64,000 bases of DNA, from NCBI RefSeq assembly GCF_023091865.1, contig NZ_JAHXDI010000003.1:496001-560000 (forward strand), read 5' to 3'. This document shows, piece by piece, positions 38,900 to 49,153 of the stretch. Numbering within the stretch: the first letter of the stretch is position 1; each line of letters begins with the position of its first letter. The position numbers were made by a program, and so were the translations under genes. This stretch comes from Chromohalobacter moromii (GTDB taxonomy: Bacteria > Pseudomonadota > Gammaproteobacteria > Pseudomonadales > Halomonadaceae). The notes under the pieces were generated by a model. The model was not told the origin of the DNA, did no database searches, and was given only the letters and a program-made list of their open reading frames with translations.

Positions 38900-39523
38900 A
38901 TGCAAGATGGCAAGATCAACTATCAGACCGCGCGTTTTTTGATCAGTGCACCGCGCTTGGCCTTGTGTCCGCCTGACACGGGCGCGGAAGTGGCGTTTGC
39001 CGGGCGCTCCAATGCCGGCAAATCGAGCGCTATCAACACGCTCACCCGACAGAAGGCATTGGCGCGCACCTCCAAGACGCCGGGACGTACGCAACTGATC
39101 AACTTCTTCACCCTCGCGAACGACGAGGCGTATCGGTTGGTGGACTTGCCCGGTTACGGCTTCGCCAAGGTGCCGGATCAGGTCAAGTTGGAGTGGCAGC
39201 GTCACTTGAGCGAGTATCTGTACCAGCGCGAGGCGCTCAGGGGCTTGATGTTGGTCATGGATGTACGGCATCCGCTGAGCGAATTCGACCAGATGATGCT
39301 GGGCTGGGCCGACGAGAAAGCGATGCCCGTGCACATCCTGTTGACCAAGGCCGACAAGCTCAAGCCCGGTGCGGCCAAGTCTTCGCTTCTGGCGGTGCGT
39401 CGCCAGCTCGCCGAGTGGGAAGACCTGGTCAGTGTGCAGCTCTTCTCTGCGCTCAAGCGGCAAGGCGTCGACGAGGCATGCGCGCGCATGGATGCCTGGC
39501 TATGCGCGAGGGATGACGCGTAA
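38900..39523 (+). CDS. engB: EngB (YihA) ribosome-assembly GTPase
   Basis: A 207-residue GTPase for 50S ribosome maturation. G motifs are GRSNAGKSS (G1), a threonine in KTPGRTQ (G2), [10 protein letters not shown] (G3) and LLTKADKL (G4). The start ATG 38900 gives [20 protein letters not shown], matching the family N-terminus; longer in-frame starts run through the dsbA-engB intergenic region. It converges on yigB with 2 bases between stops. Confidence 0.93.
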   Translation: MQDGKINYQTARFLISAPRLALCPPDTGAEVAFAGRSNAGKSSAINTLTRQKALARTSKTPGRTQLINFFTLANDEAYRLVDLPGYGFAKVPDQVKLEWQRHLSEYLYQREALRGLMLVMDVRHPLSEFDQMMLGWADEKAMPVHILLTKADKLKPGAAKSSLLAVRRQLAEWEDLVSVQLFSALKRQGVDEACARMDAWLCARDDA

Positions 39524-39525
39524 AC

Positions 39526-40251
39526 CTAGCCCGCCAGTCTAGCGAGTAGGGTGGGTAGTTCACGCACATGCGTGAGGCGATGCACGCCGGATGGCAGCTC
39601 GCACGGACCTTCGTTCTTGGCGTCGATCCAGGCTACCTGCATGCCCAGGCGATGCGCGGGTAGCACATCCTCGCGCCAGGAGTCGCCGACATGGAGACCC
39701 TGCGCCGGCTGGGCACCGAGCCGTGCCAGCGCCGCGAGGAAGGCGCGTGGGTCGGGTTTGGGGGCATGCAGCTCGCCCGCGGCGATCATGACGCTGAAAT
39801 GGTCGGCCAGCTCCAGGCGCTTGAGATCGGCGTTGCCGTTGGTGATCGCGGCGATCCGATAGCGTCGGCGTAGCGTGTCGAGCATGGCCGCTACCTCGGG
39901 ATAAGGCGTGAGGTCATGGCGCAGGTCGAGGAAATGCGCAATGGCGTGTGCTGCCCACAGGCGCGCCCGAAGGCGCGGCAGCCCATAAGCTTCCACCATT
40001 TCGAACAACGCACGTTCGCGAATCCAGGTGAAATCGCCCCGTTTGAGCGGAAAACGCTGCGCTACATCGGCGCGGTGCTGCTGATATGCGTTCAAAGGAT
40101 AGTGCGTCATGAACGCGCTGTCGGTGTCGGGCGAGGCGGCGGCGAGTGCGTCGCTGAGCCATTGATAATGACCGGCTTCGGCACGTTCGAGAACCGGACG
40201 GTTGTTCCAAAGCGTGTCGTCAAGATCGAAGGTCAGCGTGGTTATCGCCAT
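39526..40251 (-). CDS. yigB: HAD-family phosphatase YigB
   Basis: A 241-residue haloacid-dehalogenase hydrolase. Motif I is TFDLDDTLW, motif II AAITNGNADL, motif III the lysine in HAPKPDPRAFL, and motif IV VGDSWREDVLPA. Length and position next to xerC match YigB, a phosphatase of the riboflavin-pathway intermediate ARPP in E. coli. It is the last gene of the argH-lptM-lysA-dapF-DUF484-xerC-yigB cluster, 26 bases after xerC. Confidence 0.88.
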   Translation of the reverse strand: MAITTLTFDLDDTLWNNRPVLERAEAGHYQWLSDALAAASPDTDSAFMTHYPLNAYQQHRADVAQRFPLKRGDFTWIRERALFEMVEAYGLPRLRARLWAAHAIAHFLDLRHDLTPYPEVAAMLDTLRRRYRIAAITNGNADLKRLELADHFSVMIAAGELHAPKPDPRAFLAALARLGAQPAQGLHVGDSWREDVLPAHRLGMQVAWIDAKNEGPCELPSGVHRLTHVRELPTLLARLAG

Positions 40252-40277
40252 GTGGATTGTCTCCAGAGCCTTGTGTT

Positions 40278-41174
40278 TCAGCCGTCGCCGGACGTTTCGT
40301 GCCGTCGAGCACGCGGGTGAGCCTGATCGTAGGCGTCGGCGAGATGCTGCCAGTCGAGACGCGTATAGACCTGCGTGGTGGATAGATTGGCATGGCCCAG
40401 CAATTCCTGGACGGCGCGCAGGTCCTGGCTCGATTCGAGCAGGTGGCTGGCGAAGGAATGGCGCAGGCGATGCGGGTGCAGGTGTTCGGGCAGGCCGCGT
40501 TCGCGGGCAAGATGCACGAGACGCTTTTGCACCGCGCGATGCCCGAGTCGTACGCCGCGTTGACCGACGAACAGCGCGCGTTCTTCGGCGTCGGCCAGTT
40601 GGCCACGGACCTTGAACCATGCCGCCAGCGCCACCTGGGCACGGCCGCCGAGGGGCATCTGGCGCGACTTGCTACCCTTGCCGACGACCCGCACACGCCG
40701 CGCCTCTAGATCCGTGATGTCCAGTGCCGTCAACTCCGCCAAACGCAACCCGCAGGAATAGAACAGCTCCAGCATGGCCTGATCGCGCACGCCGAGCGGG
40801 GTGTCGTCATGAGGAGTGTCCAGAAAGCGCGATAACTGATCGACATCCACCGGGCGCGGCAAGTGCCGAGGCTGACGCGGGGTCTGAGTCAAGGCCACGG
40901 GATTGTGAGCGAGCACGCCGCTGCGCACCAGATGATCGGCGAAGCGCGATAGCGCGGCGCGGCGCCGGGCGAGACTGCGTGGGGCCAGGCCACGGGTGCG
41001 CTCGGCGCCCAAGAAGCGACGCACCAGGGCGACATCCAGCGTGGACCAGTCGTCGATGTCGTGCGCCTCGAGGAAATGCGCCAGCGCGGCCAAGTCGCGC
41101 CGATAGGCATCCAGCGTCGCGGGGCTGGCATGCCCCGCTAGCCCGCGCAGAAAATTGTCAATCGCGGCGTGCAT
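40278..41174 (-). CDS. xerC: XerC tyrosine recombinase
   Basis: A 298-residue recombinase that with XerD resolves chromosome dimers at dif. The N-terminal SAM-like domain covers about residues 1-90. The catalytic domain shows the first arginine in SCGLRLAELTAL, HPHRLRHSFASHLL (His-x-x-Arg), and LGHANLSTTQVYTRL with the nucleophile tyrosine. It is a housekeeping recombinase, not an integron or phage integrase, as shown by its place in the dapF-DUF484-xerC-yigB cluster. It overlaps the DUF484 gene by 17 bases. Confidence 0.96.
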   Translation of the reverse strand: MHAAIDNFLRGLAGHASPATLDAYRRDLAALAHFLEAHDIDDWSTLDVALVRRFLGAERTRGLAPRSLARRRAALSRFADHLVRSGVLAHNPVALTQTPRQPRHLPRPVDVDQLSRFLDTPHDDTPLGVRDQAMLELFYSCGLRLAELTALDITDLEARRVRVVGKGSKSRQMPLGGRAQVALAAWFKVRGQLADAEERALFVGQRGVRLGHRAVQKRLVHLARERGLPEHLHPHRLRHSFASHLLESSQDLRAVQELLGHANLSTTQVYTRLDWQHLADAYDQAHPRARRHETSGDG

Positions 41175-41877
41175 GTGCGGTATCCAGCCGAATCAGCAAA
41201 CGCCCGACGATTTCGCCGAGGTAATCGGTGAACAGGGTGTCGAGCGTGGCACGAAAGTACTCGCTCTCCTGGCTGGCAAGCAGCAGATAGCCGAGCGGCT
41301 CGCCCATGGTCAGGCGCGTGACGGCGCATGAACCGCTGTTCTCGGGTGGCTCGGAATGCGGCAGGAGCTGATGCCACGCGTCTCGCGAGAGCTGGGTGCA
41401 GCGGCTGTTGTGACCGTCGAGAAGCGCCTCCAGTGTCGCGCGCGCGGCGTCATCGAGACGCAATTGGGGTGGCTGTACGGCACTGTCGTCGTGGGGCGAG
41501 TCCAGCCACAACGCGACCGCCTGGGTGCGAAATTGCTCGCTGAGTTGGGTCGAAAGGGCCTCGCCCAGCGCGTCGATGTTTTCCGCTTCGAGCAGCGCCA
41601 GGATAAGCGAGCGTGTGCGTTGGTACTGCGCCTCGTTGTGGCGCGCCGTCTCCAATAGATGCTCGAGGCGCCATTCGGCGGTCTCGGCGCGCTCGCGCAG
41701 GTCGTGCACGAGGCGTTCGAGCAGAGAAATCGCGCCCTGGGTGTGGGGATGCGGCACCTTGAGCTGTTGGAGCAGTCCCTCTCGGCCGACGAAGAAGTCG
41801 GGATGACGGGCCAGCCAATGCGCGACACGCTCGGGGTCGAGCGTAGTGCGTGGCTCGGGCGCCTGGGCTTGGGACAT
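41158..41877 (-). CDS. DUF484 protein
   Basis: A 239-residue protein of the DUF484 family, with a short N-terminal domain (VAHWLARHPDFFVGREGLLQQLKVPHP), a coiled-coil (about residues 50-90) and a GAF-like C-terminal domain. It usually sits between dapF and xerC and its function is unknown. ATG 41877 is chosen for AGGAGA 9 bases upstream. Confidence 0.9.
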   Translation of the reverse strand: MSQAQAPEPRTTLDPERVAHWLARHPDFFVGREGLLQQLKVPHPHTQGAISLLERLVHDLRERAETAEWRLEHLLETARHNEAQYQRTRSLILALLEAENIDALGEALSTQLSEQFRTQAVALWLDSPHDDSAVQPPQLRLDDAARATLEALLDGHNSRCTQLSRDAWHQLLPHSEPPENSGSCAVTRLTMGEPLGYLLLASQESEYFRATLDTLFTDYLGEIVGRLLIRLDTAHARRD

Positions 41878-41952
41878 GCGTATGTTCTCCTGTGTTTCCG
41901 TCTTGCGTGCCGTGTCGTTGTTTGAAGGATCTCCGGGCACTCGGCAATGCTG

Positions 41953-42786
41953 CTAAGGTAGCGCGATGCGCCCCTCGAAGACGCTGGTGGCGGGGCCGAT
42001 CATCACCATGGGGGCATCCTCGGCGGGCCATTCCAAGGTTAGCGTGCCACCGGGTAGATGAACATCGACGGGGCTCTCGAACAACCCGCGCCGGATGCCG
42101 TTGGCCACTGCCGCGCAGGCGCCGGTGCCGCAGGCCAGCGTTTCGCCGCTGCCGCGTTCGAAAACCCGTAGGCGCGCTTCGTGACGCGAGACGACCTGCA
42201 AGAAGCCTACATTGACGCGCCGGGGAAAGCGCACGTGGCCTTCGATGAGCGGCCCTAGGCGTTCCACCGGCGCGGTAGCGACATCGTCGACCACGAGGAC
42301 AGCGTGCGGGTTGCCCATCGAAACCACGCCGATCTCCCAGCGTGCGTCGTCGACCTCCAAGGTATGCGTGGGCGCATCGGTCGGGGCGTCGAAGGGCACG
42401 GCTTCGGGCGCGAAAAGTGGCACCCCCATGTCCACGCGAACCCGCTCGTCTTCCTCGACGCGGAGGGTCAGGGGCCCGGCCTGGGTTTCGACGCGAATCT
42501 CGCGCTTGTGGGTCAGGCGCGCCTCGCGCACGAAACGCGCGAAGCAGCGGGCGCCATTACCGCAATTCTCCACCTCATGGCCATCGGCGTTGAAGATGCG
42601 GTAGCGGAAATCCATCTCGGGGTCGCGCGGCGGCTCGACCAGCAGCAACTGATCGAAACCGATGCCCAGATGACGATCGGCCAATTGCTGAATGCGCGCG
42701 GTGTCGAGCCGCGCTCGCTGGGTGACCAGGTCGACCACCATGAAGTCGTTGCCGAGTCCGTGCATCTTGGTGAAATGCAGCAGCAT
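41953..42786 (-). CDS. dapF: DapF diaminopimelate epimerase
   Basis: This 277-residue enzyme converts LL- to meso-diaminopimelate for lysine and peptidoglycan. The two catalytic cysteines lie in [14 protein letters not shown] and [15 protein letters not shown]-terminus [19 protein letters not shown] is diagnostic and fixes the start; the ATG shares one base with the lysA stop (TGATG), so the pair is translationally coupled. Confidence 0.97.
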   Translation of the reverse strand: MLLHFTKMHGLGNDFMVVDLVTQRARLDTARIQQLADRHLGIGFDQLLLVEPPRDPEMDFRYRIFNADGHEVENCGNGARCFARFVREARLTHKREIRVETQAGPLTLRVEEDERVRVDMGVPLFAPEAVPFDAPTDAPTHTLEVDDARWEIGVVSMGNPHAVLVVDDVATAPVERLGPLIEGHVRFPRRVNVGFLQVVSRHEARLRVFERGSGETLACGTGACAAVANGIRRGLFESPVDVHLPGGTLTLEWPAEDAPMVMIGPATSVFEGRIALP

Positions 42787-44042
42787 CAGGAGGTCTCCGC
42801 CAGGCGATGCTCGCCAGCCCACAAGGCGGCGAGCGTCTCGCGTTCGCGCACGATTTGCGCGCTATCGCCGTCGACCATGATCTCGGCCGGACGTGGCCGG
42901 CTATTGTAGTTGGAGGCCATCACGAAGCCGTAGGCCCCCGCCGAGCGTACCGCGAGCAGGTCGCCTGGCGCGATGGCCAGTTCGCGCGCCTTACCCAGGA
43001 AGTCGCCGGTTTCACAGACTGGGCCGACCACATCGTAGAGTGCCGTCTCGCGCGGCGCTCGGGTATCGACCGGGACGATGCGCTGCCATGCCTGATACAG
43101 CGCGGGGCGAATCAGGTCGTTCATGCCGGCGTCGACGATGGCGAAATGTTGAGTCTCGCCGGGCTTCAGGTACTCGACCCGGGTAAGCATGACGCCGGCA
43201 TTGGCGGCGATCGAACGGCCCGGCTCGAAGAGCAGCGTCAAGTCGCGGCCGTCGAGGCGCTCGAGCAGGGCCCGGGCGTAATCGTAGGGCGCGGGCGGTT
43301 GCTCGTCTTGATAGGGCACGCCGAGGCCGCCGCCCAGATCGAGATGCTCGATGGTAATGCCCGACTCGTACAGGCGGTCGAGCAGCACCAGCAGGCGGTC
43401 CAGGGCGTCGAGGAAGGGCGCCAGCTCAGTGAGCTGCGAACCGATGTGGCAATCCAGGCCGACGACCTCGAGATTCGGCAGTTCGGCGGCGCGCTGATAG
43501 ACCTCGAAGGCATCGTCGACGGCGATACCGAACTTGTTGGCCTTGAGGCCGGTGGAAATGTAGGGGTGCGTCCGGGCGTCGACGTCGGGATTGACGCGCA
43601 ACGAGACGCGCGCCACCCGACTGCATTCGCCCGCCACCTGGTTCAGGCGCTCGAGTTCCGGCAGCGATTCCACGTTGAAGCACTTGATGCCGACTTCCAG
43701 CGCGCGGGCCATTTCACCGGCCTGCTTGGCGACGCCGGAAAACACCACCTTGGCGGGATCGCCGCCGGCAGCCAGCACACGCTCGAGCTCGCCTTGGGAG
43801 ACGATATCGAACCCCGCGCCGAGGCGCGCCAACAGGTCGAGCACGGCGAGGTTGGCATTGGCCTTCACCGCGTAGCAGATTAGGTGCGGATGCTCGCCCA
43901 GTGCGTCACTGTAGGCCTTGAAGTGGCGCGTGAAGGTCGCCCGCGAATACACGTAGCACGGCGTACCGAAGCGCTCGGCGATGTCGGCCAGCGGCACGTC
44001 TTCAGCGTAGAGTTGTCCGTCGCGGTAGTTGAAATGATCCAT
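42786..44042 (-). CDS. lysA: LysA diaminopimelate decarboxylase
   Basis: A 418-residue PLP enzyme making lysine from meso-diaminopimelate. The PLP lysine is in [12 protein letters not shown], with HIGSQ, the phosphate loop GGGLGVPY and the [12 protein letters not shown] segment; the C-terminal domain holds CETGDFLGK and [16 protein letters not shown]. It lies 2 bases after lptM. Confidence 0.97.
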   Translation of the reverse strand: MDHFNYRDGQLYAEDVPLADIAERFGTPCYVYSRATFTRHFKAYSDALGEHPHLICYAVKANANLAVLDLLARLGAGFDIVSQGELERVLAAGGDPAKVVFSGVAKQAGEMARALEVGIKCFNVESLPELERLNQVAGECSRVARVSLRVNPDVDARTHPYISTGLKANKFGIAVDDAFEVYQRAAELPNLEVVGLDCHIGSQLTELAPFLDALDRLLVLLDRLYESGITIEHLDLGGGLGVPYQDEQPPAPYDYARALLERLDGRDLTLLFEPGRSIAANAGVMLTRVEYLKPGETQHFAIVDAGMNDLIRPALYQAWQRIVPVDTRAPRETALYDVVGPVCETGDFLGKARELAIAPGDLLAVRSAGAYGFVMASNYNSRPRPAEIMVDGDSAQIVRERETLAALWAGEHRLAETS

Positions 44043-44044
44043 CG

Positions 44045-44254
44045 TCAGTCTGCGTCGCTGTCGGATTGAGAAGAAGCGTCGCCTGCGGCGGCGTCTTCGT
44101 CCTGGTCGGCGTCGTCTTCATAGGCGTCCGCCGGATCGTACTGCTCGCTGGCCTGTTCGTCATCGGGCATGTAAAGCGGCCCCTTCTGGCCGCAACCGGC
44201 GAGCGCGAGCAGGGCTATGCCGAGGGCGGCCGTTATCGGAAGTAAGCGCATCAT
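44045..44254 (-). CDS. lptM: LptM (YifL) small outer-membrane lipoprotein
   Basis: A 69-residue lipoprotein with a signal peptide and lipobox LAGC, followed directly by the family signature [10 protein letters not shown]. In E. coli LptM helps the LptD-LptE lipopolysaccharide translocon mature. Beyond the signature the protein is almost entirely acidic and Ser/Gln-rich, as often in halophiles. Its ATG overlaps the argH stop, and lysA follows at once; the yifL-dapF neighbourhood is conserved. Confidence 0.9.
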   Translation of the reverse strand: MMRLLPITAALGIALLALAGCGQKGPLYMPDDEQASEQYDPADAYEDDADQDEDAAAGDASSQSDSDAD

Positions 44255-45654
44255 GCCTCCTGTTGCAGCGTAGCGAGCGCATCGCGAGCACGTTGGGCAG
44301 CCGCGCGGACCTGATCCGGCGCGGTGCCGCCGATGTGATTGCGCGCCGCCACCGAGCCTTCCAGCGTCAGCACTTCGAAGACGTCGGCCTGAATGGCGTC
44401 AGAAAACTGGCGCAATTCGTCAAGCGACATCTCCGAAAGGTCCTTCTGCTCGCGCAGGCCCAACGCCACGGCTTGACCGACGATTTCATGCGCATCGCGG
44501 AAGGCCACGCCAGCACGCACCAGATAGTCCGCCAGATCGGTGGCGGTGGAGAAGCCCTTGCGCGCGGCCTCGAACATATTGCCTGTCTTGGCCTCGATGG
44601 CCGGCACCATGTCGGCGAACGCCTTGAGACAGCCCTGCACGGTATCGAGGGTGTCGAAAAGCGGTTCTTTGTCTTCCTGGTTATCCTTGTTGTACGCCAG
44701 CGGCTGCGACTTCATCAGCGTCAAAAGCCCCATCAGGTGGCCGTAGACGCGGCCGGTCTTGCCGCGCACCAGCTCTGGCACGTCGGGATTCTTCTTCTGT
44801 GGCATGATCGACGAGCCGGTACAGAAGCGATCGGGCAGATCGATGAAGTCGAACTGGGCACTGGTCCACAGCACCAATTCTTCGCTCATGCGTGACAGAT
44901 GCATCAGCAGGGTGCTGGCGAAGGCGCCGAACTCGATGGCGAAGTCGCGATCGCTGACCGCGTCGAGGCTGTTCTCGGCGGGGCGCTCGAAGCCCAGCAA
45001 TTCGGCGGTGACGTGGCGATCGATGGGGTAGGTGGTGCCGGCCAGCGCGGCGGCCCCCAGCGGCATCACGTTGACGCGCTTGCGGCAGTCCAGCAGGCGC
45101 TCGTGGTCGCGGGTGAGCATTTCCTGCCAGGCCATTAGGTGATGCCCGAAGGTCACCGGCTGGGCGGTCTGCAGGTGCGTGAAGCCGGGCATGATGGTAT
45201 CGGCCTCGCGCGTGGCCAGCTCGATTAGCCCCTCGCGCAGGCGGGCGATCTCGGCCGCGACGACATCGATCTCGTCACGCAGATAAAGCCGGATATCGGT
45301 GGCGATCTGGTCGTTGCGCGAGCGCCCGGTATGCAGCTTCTTGCCGATGACGCCGATTTTCTCGGTCAGCCGGGCCTCGATGTTCATGTGCACATCTTCG
45401 AGTTCCACCGACCAGGGAAACTGCCCGGCCTCGATTTCCCGCTCGACTTCACCGAGGCCTTGCACGATGGCCTCGCGTTCATCAGAGGTGAGTACACCGA
45501 CACGCTCGAGCATGGTGGCATGCGCGATGGAGCCGCGAATGTCGTGATGATAGAGGCGTCGGTCGAAGTCCACCGATGCCGTGAAGCGCGCGACGAAGGC
45601 ATCGGTGGGCTCGCTGAAGCGTCCGCCCCAGGATTGGTTGGTCGTATTGCTCAT
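44251..45654 (-). CDS. argH: ArgH argininosuccinate lyase
   Basis: A 467-residue enzyme cleaving argininosuccinate to arginine and fumarate. Signatures include [26 protein letters not shown] at the start, [24 protein letters not shown] and the superfamily stretch [19 protein letters not shown]. Start 45654 matches the family N-terminus. It leads the lptM-lysA-dapF cluster and is divergent from hemC. Confidence 0.97.
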   Translation of the reverse strand: MSNTTNQSWGGRFSEPTDAFVARFTASVDFDRRLYHHDIRGSIAHATMLERVGVLTSDEREAIVQGLGEVEREIEAGQFPWSVELEDVHMNIEARLTEKIGVIGKKLHTGRSRNDQIATDIRLYLRDEIDVVAAEIARLREGLIELATREADTIMPGFTHLQTAQPVTFGHHLMAWQEMLTRDHERLLDCRKRVNVMPLGAAALAGTTYPIDRHVTAELLGFERPAENSLDAVSDRDFAIEFGAFASTLLMHLSRMSEELVLWTSAQFDFIDLPDRFCTGSSIMPQKKNPDVPELVRGKTGRVYGHLMGLLTLMKSQPLAYNKDNQEDKEPLFDTLDTVQGCLKAFADMVPAIEAKTGNMFEAARKGFSTATDLADYLVRAGVAFRDAHEIVGQAVALGLREQKDLSEMSLDELRQFSDAIQADVFEVLTLEGSVAARNHIGGTAPDQVRAAAQRARDALATLQQEA

Positions 45655-45836
45655 CGGGCGTGGCGTCCTGCTTGGTCGAGATGGTGATGCCCTGAGTGTA
45701 CCAGAGTCGGCGCCGCTGGCGAGGTGGGGTAGGGCACGGGAACGCTGGGGGCGGGATTTTTCCTCGACCGGGGACTGCTTTATGATGATAGTCATACCCG
45801 CCGCCGAATCGGTGTGCGCCCATTTAGGAGAGTTCA

Positions 45837-46781
45837 ATGCCCGCCATGCAGACACTGCGCATCGCCACCCGACAGAGCCGCCTTGCATTATGGCAGGCCG
45901 AGCACGTCAAGGCTCGTCTGATGGCGCTACATCCTGGACTCGAGGTGGAGCTGGTCGCATTGACGACGCGCGGCGACAAGATCCTCGATTCGCCGCTGTC
46001 CAAGGTCGGTGGCAAGGGGCTGTTCGTCAAAGAATTGGAGGAGGCGCTGCTGGACGGGCGCGCCGATATCGCCGTGCACTCGATGAAGGATGTGCCGATG
46101 CACTTCCCCGAGGGATTGGGGCTATCGGTGATTCTGGAGAGCGGCGCACCCACGGATGCCTTCGTCTCTAACGATTACGCGACCCTGGACGCTTTGCCCG
46201 AAGGTGTGCGCGTCGGGACGTCGAGCCTGCGCCGGGGCCTGCAGGTCAAGGAGGCGCGCCCCGATCTGGAGGTGCTCAACCTGCGTGGCAACGTGCAAAC
46301 CCGCTTGGGCAAGCTGGACAGTGGCGAGTTCGAGGCGATCATTCTGGCGACCTCGGGACTCGAACGTCTCGAGCTTGGCCACCGCATCTCCCAGGAGCTG
46401 CCGCCGGAAGTCAGTCTGCCGGCCTGCGGCCAGGGCGCGTTGGGTATCGAATGTCGCTATGACGATGAAGCGCTGCTCGAAATCCTGGCGCCGCTCGATC
46501 ATTCGCAGACGGCGACTCGCGTGCGCGCCGAACGTGCCATGAATACGCGCCTGGACGGCGGTTGTCAGGTGCCCATCGGCGGCTATGCCGTGCTCGAGGA
46601 TAACGACCGTACGCTATGGCTGCGGGCGCTGGTCGGTGATCCGGATGGCTCGCATGTGTTACGTGCCGAGGGGCGTGGTTCGGCTTCCGAACCCGAGGCC
46701 TTGGGGGTGCGTATCGCCGAGTCGCTGCTCGAGCAGGGGGCCGGCGAGATTCTCGCGGATATCTACGGCCAAGGTGAATGA
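45837..46781 (+). CDS. hemC: HemC hydroxymethylbilane synthase
   Basis: A 314-residue enzyme that polymerises four porphobilinogens into hydroxymethylbilane. The dipyrromethane-cofactor cysteine is in [12 protein letters not shown]; the N-terminus [17 protein letters not shown] and [10 protein letters not shown] are diagnostic. AGGAGAG precedes ATG 45837. A TATGAT at 45781 may be the -10 of its promoter. First gene of hemC-hemD-hemX-hemY. Confidence 0.97.
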   Translation: MPAMQTLRIATRQSRLALWQAEHVKARLMALHPGLEVELVALTTRGDKILDSPLSKVGGKGLFVKELEEALLDGRADIAVHSMKDVPMHFPEGLGLSVILESGAPTDAFVSNDYATLDALPEGVRVGTSSLRRGLQVKEARPDLEVLNLRGNVQTRLGKLDSGEFEAIILATSGLERLELGHRISQELPPEVSLPACGQGALGIECRYDDEALLEILAPLDHSQTATRVRAERAMNTRLDGGCQVPIGGYAVLEDNDRTLWLRALVGDPDGSHVLRAEGRGSASEPEALGVRIAESLLEQGAGEILADIYGQGE

Positions 46782-47533
46782 GCGTCGCGTCACGCATCCT
46801 GGTGACGCGCCCTGGCGAGGGCGGCGAGCGGCTGGCTAAGGCTTTGTCGGAGGCGGGGTTCGCGCCCGCCCGCCCGGCGTTGATGCACTTGCAGCCGCTC
46901 GACGTCGACGAGGTCAAGCGCACTCCCTTGCTGGATGTCGATCAGTACGACGTGGTGGTCGTGACCAGCCCTTTCGCCGCCGAGTGTTTGGTCGAGTGGC
47001 TCGATCGCTATTGGCCGCAATTGCCGCAGGGGCCGCGTTTCTATGCACTGGGGGTGGCGACGGCGGCGACGCTTTACCGTGGTCTAGACATCAAGGCGAG
47101 TGTGCCCGATCCCGGCTTGGGCACGACCAGCGAGGCGTTGTTGGCGATGCGCTCGCTGGCTCGGCTCAGCGGTCAGCGTGCGCTGGTCGTCGGCGGAGTG
47201 GGTGGGCGTCAGGCGCTTGCTCAGACGCTCGAAGCACGTGGCGCACGGGCCACCAAGCTGGCACTCTATCGGCGCGTTTATACGGCGCCGGACACGACCG
47301 CTGCCGACTGGCTCGCCACTGGCGATTTCGCGGCCATGACCGTGACCAGTGGCGAATTGCTCGAGCATCTGGTTATCTGGTGCGGACAGGCGGCGTTGAA
47401 CAAACCGCTAATCGTTTCCAGTCAGCGTTTGGCTACACTGGCAGACACGATGGGCTTCGCTTCGCTACACGTAGCGCAGGGTGCAACCCCCGAGGCCTTG
47501 GTGACCGCCGTACAGGAAGTAGGCGACACGTGA
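46778..47533 (+). CDS. hemD: HemD uroporphyrinogen-III synthase
   Basis: A 251-residue two-domain enzyme closing hydroxymethylbilane to uroporphyrinogen III. The family is poorly conserved; recognisable parts are [38 protein letters not shown] and [34 protein letters not shown]. It overlaps hemC by 4 bases (ATGA), which strengthens the call. Confidence 0.92.
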   Translation: MSVASRILVTRPGEGGERLAKALSEAGFAPARPALMHLQPLDVDEVKRTPLLDVDQYDVVVVTSPFAAECLVEWLDRYWPQLPQGPRFYALGVATAATLYRGLDIKASVPDPGLGTTSEALLAMRSLARLSGQRALVVGGVGGRQALAQTLEARGARATKLALYRRVYTAPDTTAADWLATGDFAAMTVTSGELLEHLVIWCGQAALNKPLIVSSQRLATLADTMGFASLHVAQGATPEALVTAVQEVGDT

Positions 47534-47578
47534 CGCGCCGACGTTGATCACGATGAGTTTGAAAAGGGCTAGCGACAC

Positions 47579-49153
47579 ATGAGCAAACGACAGGATCAGG
47601 ATGACAAGAACACGCCCACCGATGCGTCGACGTCCGCCGACGAGACGCCTCAGTCGCCGGCCTCCTCCGAGACTCACAAGGCCGACACCGACGCCGGCGG
47701 CGAGGTAGCCGACGAGACGCGCGGTGCCTCGGACAAGGCGGCGGACGCCGCGTCGTCCAAGGCATCGACGACCGGCGCCGCGGCGTCCCAGGCCTCTTCC
47801 GATGCGACGCCGAAGACGGATGAAAAGTCGGACGCTGCGTCGCGCAAGGCGAGCGCATCGACGTCCACCGCCCAGCGTGACGCTAAATCCCGGCAGAGCG
47901 CCCAGTCCCAGCAAAAAGCCACGGACACCCCGGCCAAGGATACGGGCAAGACCCGGACCGGCGGCACGCGCGCATCATCGTCGGCCGGCGGGACATCGGC
48001 AGGCACTACCGCGCATGACAAGACGGCCGCGCATGACAAGACGACGTCGAGTAAAGCCGGCGGTGCCGGCAATGGCACCTCGCCTCCCCCCACTCAAGCG
48101 TCGCAAGGTGGCGGCGGTGGCAACGGGCGTGGCTTGGCCATCGTGGCGCTGATCATCGCCGTGATCGTTGCCATCGTCGTGGCGCTGGGGCTTGGGTATG
48201 GCTGGAAACGCTTGCAGACGCAACAGGCCGAACTGGCCAGCGCCAGCGATGAGAACGCGCAGACGCTCGCCACGCTGCGCGAGCGTCTCGACCAGCGGCA
48301 ACAAGCGTTCGAATCGCTCAAGGGCGATTTTCAGGACTATCGTCAAGACATCGACAAAAATCTCGACAAGGTACTCTCCGAGCTGGCCGACGAGCAGGAG
48401 GCCGACCCGCGTGAGTGGTTGCACGCCGAGGCCGAGTATCTGCTGCGCCTGGCCAATCAGCGTTTGCAGCTCGAGCGTGACGTCAAGGGCGCCAAGGCGT
48501 TGCTCAAGGCCGCTGATGAACGTTTGACCGATGCCGACAACCCGGCCTTGATTCCGGTGCGTCGGGCGATTCAGTCAGAGCTGGCGGCGCTTGATTCGGT
48601 GCCCACGGTGGATCGCACCGGGCTGTATCTGGCGTTGATGGCGCAGCAGGAACAACTGGCGGGGTTGCCGCTCAAGCAGGATGTAGAAGAGATGGCCGCT
48701 CAGAACGACGACGATTCCTCGCTCGAGGGCGGCTGGCAACAACAGCTCTCTCGTCTGGGCGGCGAGCTCAAGGATCTCGTCGTCATACGCCGTCACGATG
48801 AAGCGCTGGAGGCCTTGGTGACGCCCGAGCAGGAGTCCTATCTGCGCCAGAACGTGCGTCTCTTGCTCGAGCAGGCTCAATTGGCCTTGCTCAAGACCGA
48901 GCCCAAGCTTTACCGAGCCAGCCTCGACAAGGCGATCACGCTGATCGACCGCTACTACGACACCGAGCGCGATGCGGTGAAAACCTCCCTCGAGCGTCTT
49001 GAGTCGTTGCGTGACAAGACCATTCGGCCCGAGCTGCCGGATATCAGCGAGTCGCAGCAGACGCTCAAGGCCTTCATCGAGAAGCGTTTCCAGAATGGCA
49101 ACGATGACGGTGGCGGCGAGCAACGTCAGGGCGATGAAGGAGACAGTGAATGA
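47579..49153 (+). CDS. hemX: HemX membrane protein
   Basis: A 524-residue protein. The first 180 residues are a low-complexity Ala/Ser/Thr/Lys/Asp tail facing the cytoplasm, then one membrane segment (GLAIVALIIAVIVAIVVALGL), a coiled-coil (about 205-265) and a HemX domain with WLHAEAEYLLRLANQRL and LLLEQAQLALLKTEPKLYRASLDKA. HemX follows hemD in many gammaproteobacteria and is sometimes called a uroporphyrinogen methylase, though that activity is not evident here. Confidence 0.88.
   Translation: MSKRQDQDDKNTPTDASTSADETPQSPASSETHKADTDAGGEVADETRGASDKAADAASSKASTTGAAASQASSDATPKTDEKSDAASRKASASTSTAQRDAKSRQSAQSQQKATDTPAKDTGKTRTGGTRASSSAGGTSAGTTAHDKTAAHDKTTSSKAGGAGNGTSPPPTQASQGGGGGNGRGLAIVALIIAVIVAIVVALGLGYGWKRLQTQQAELASASDENAQTLATLRERLDQRQQAFESLKGDFQDYRQDIDKNLDKVLSELADEQEADPREWLHAEAEYLLRLANQRLQLERDVKGAKALLKAADERLTDADNPALIPVRRAIQSELAALDSVPTVDRTGLYLALMAQQEQLAGLPLKQDVEEMAAQNDDDSSLEGGWQQQLSRLGGELKDLVVIRRHDEALEALVTPEQESYLRQNVRLLLEQAQLALLKTEPKLYRASLDKAITLIDRYYDTERDAVKTSLERLESLRDKTIRPELPDISESQQTLKAFIEKRFQNGNDDGGGEQRQGDEGDSE

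Noticed and set aside
40278-41174. Phage or integron integrase
   Set aside because: The tyrosine recombinase is XerC by length, motifs and its dapF-DUF484-yigB neighbourhood; no att site or cargo is present.
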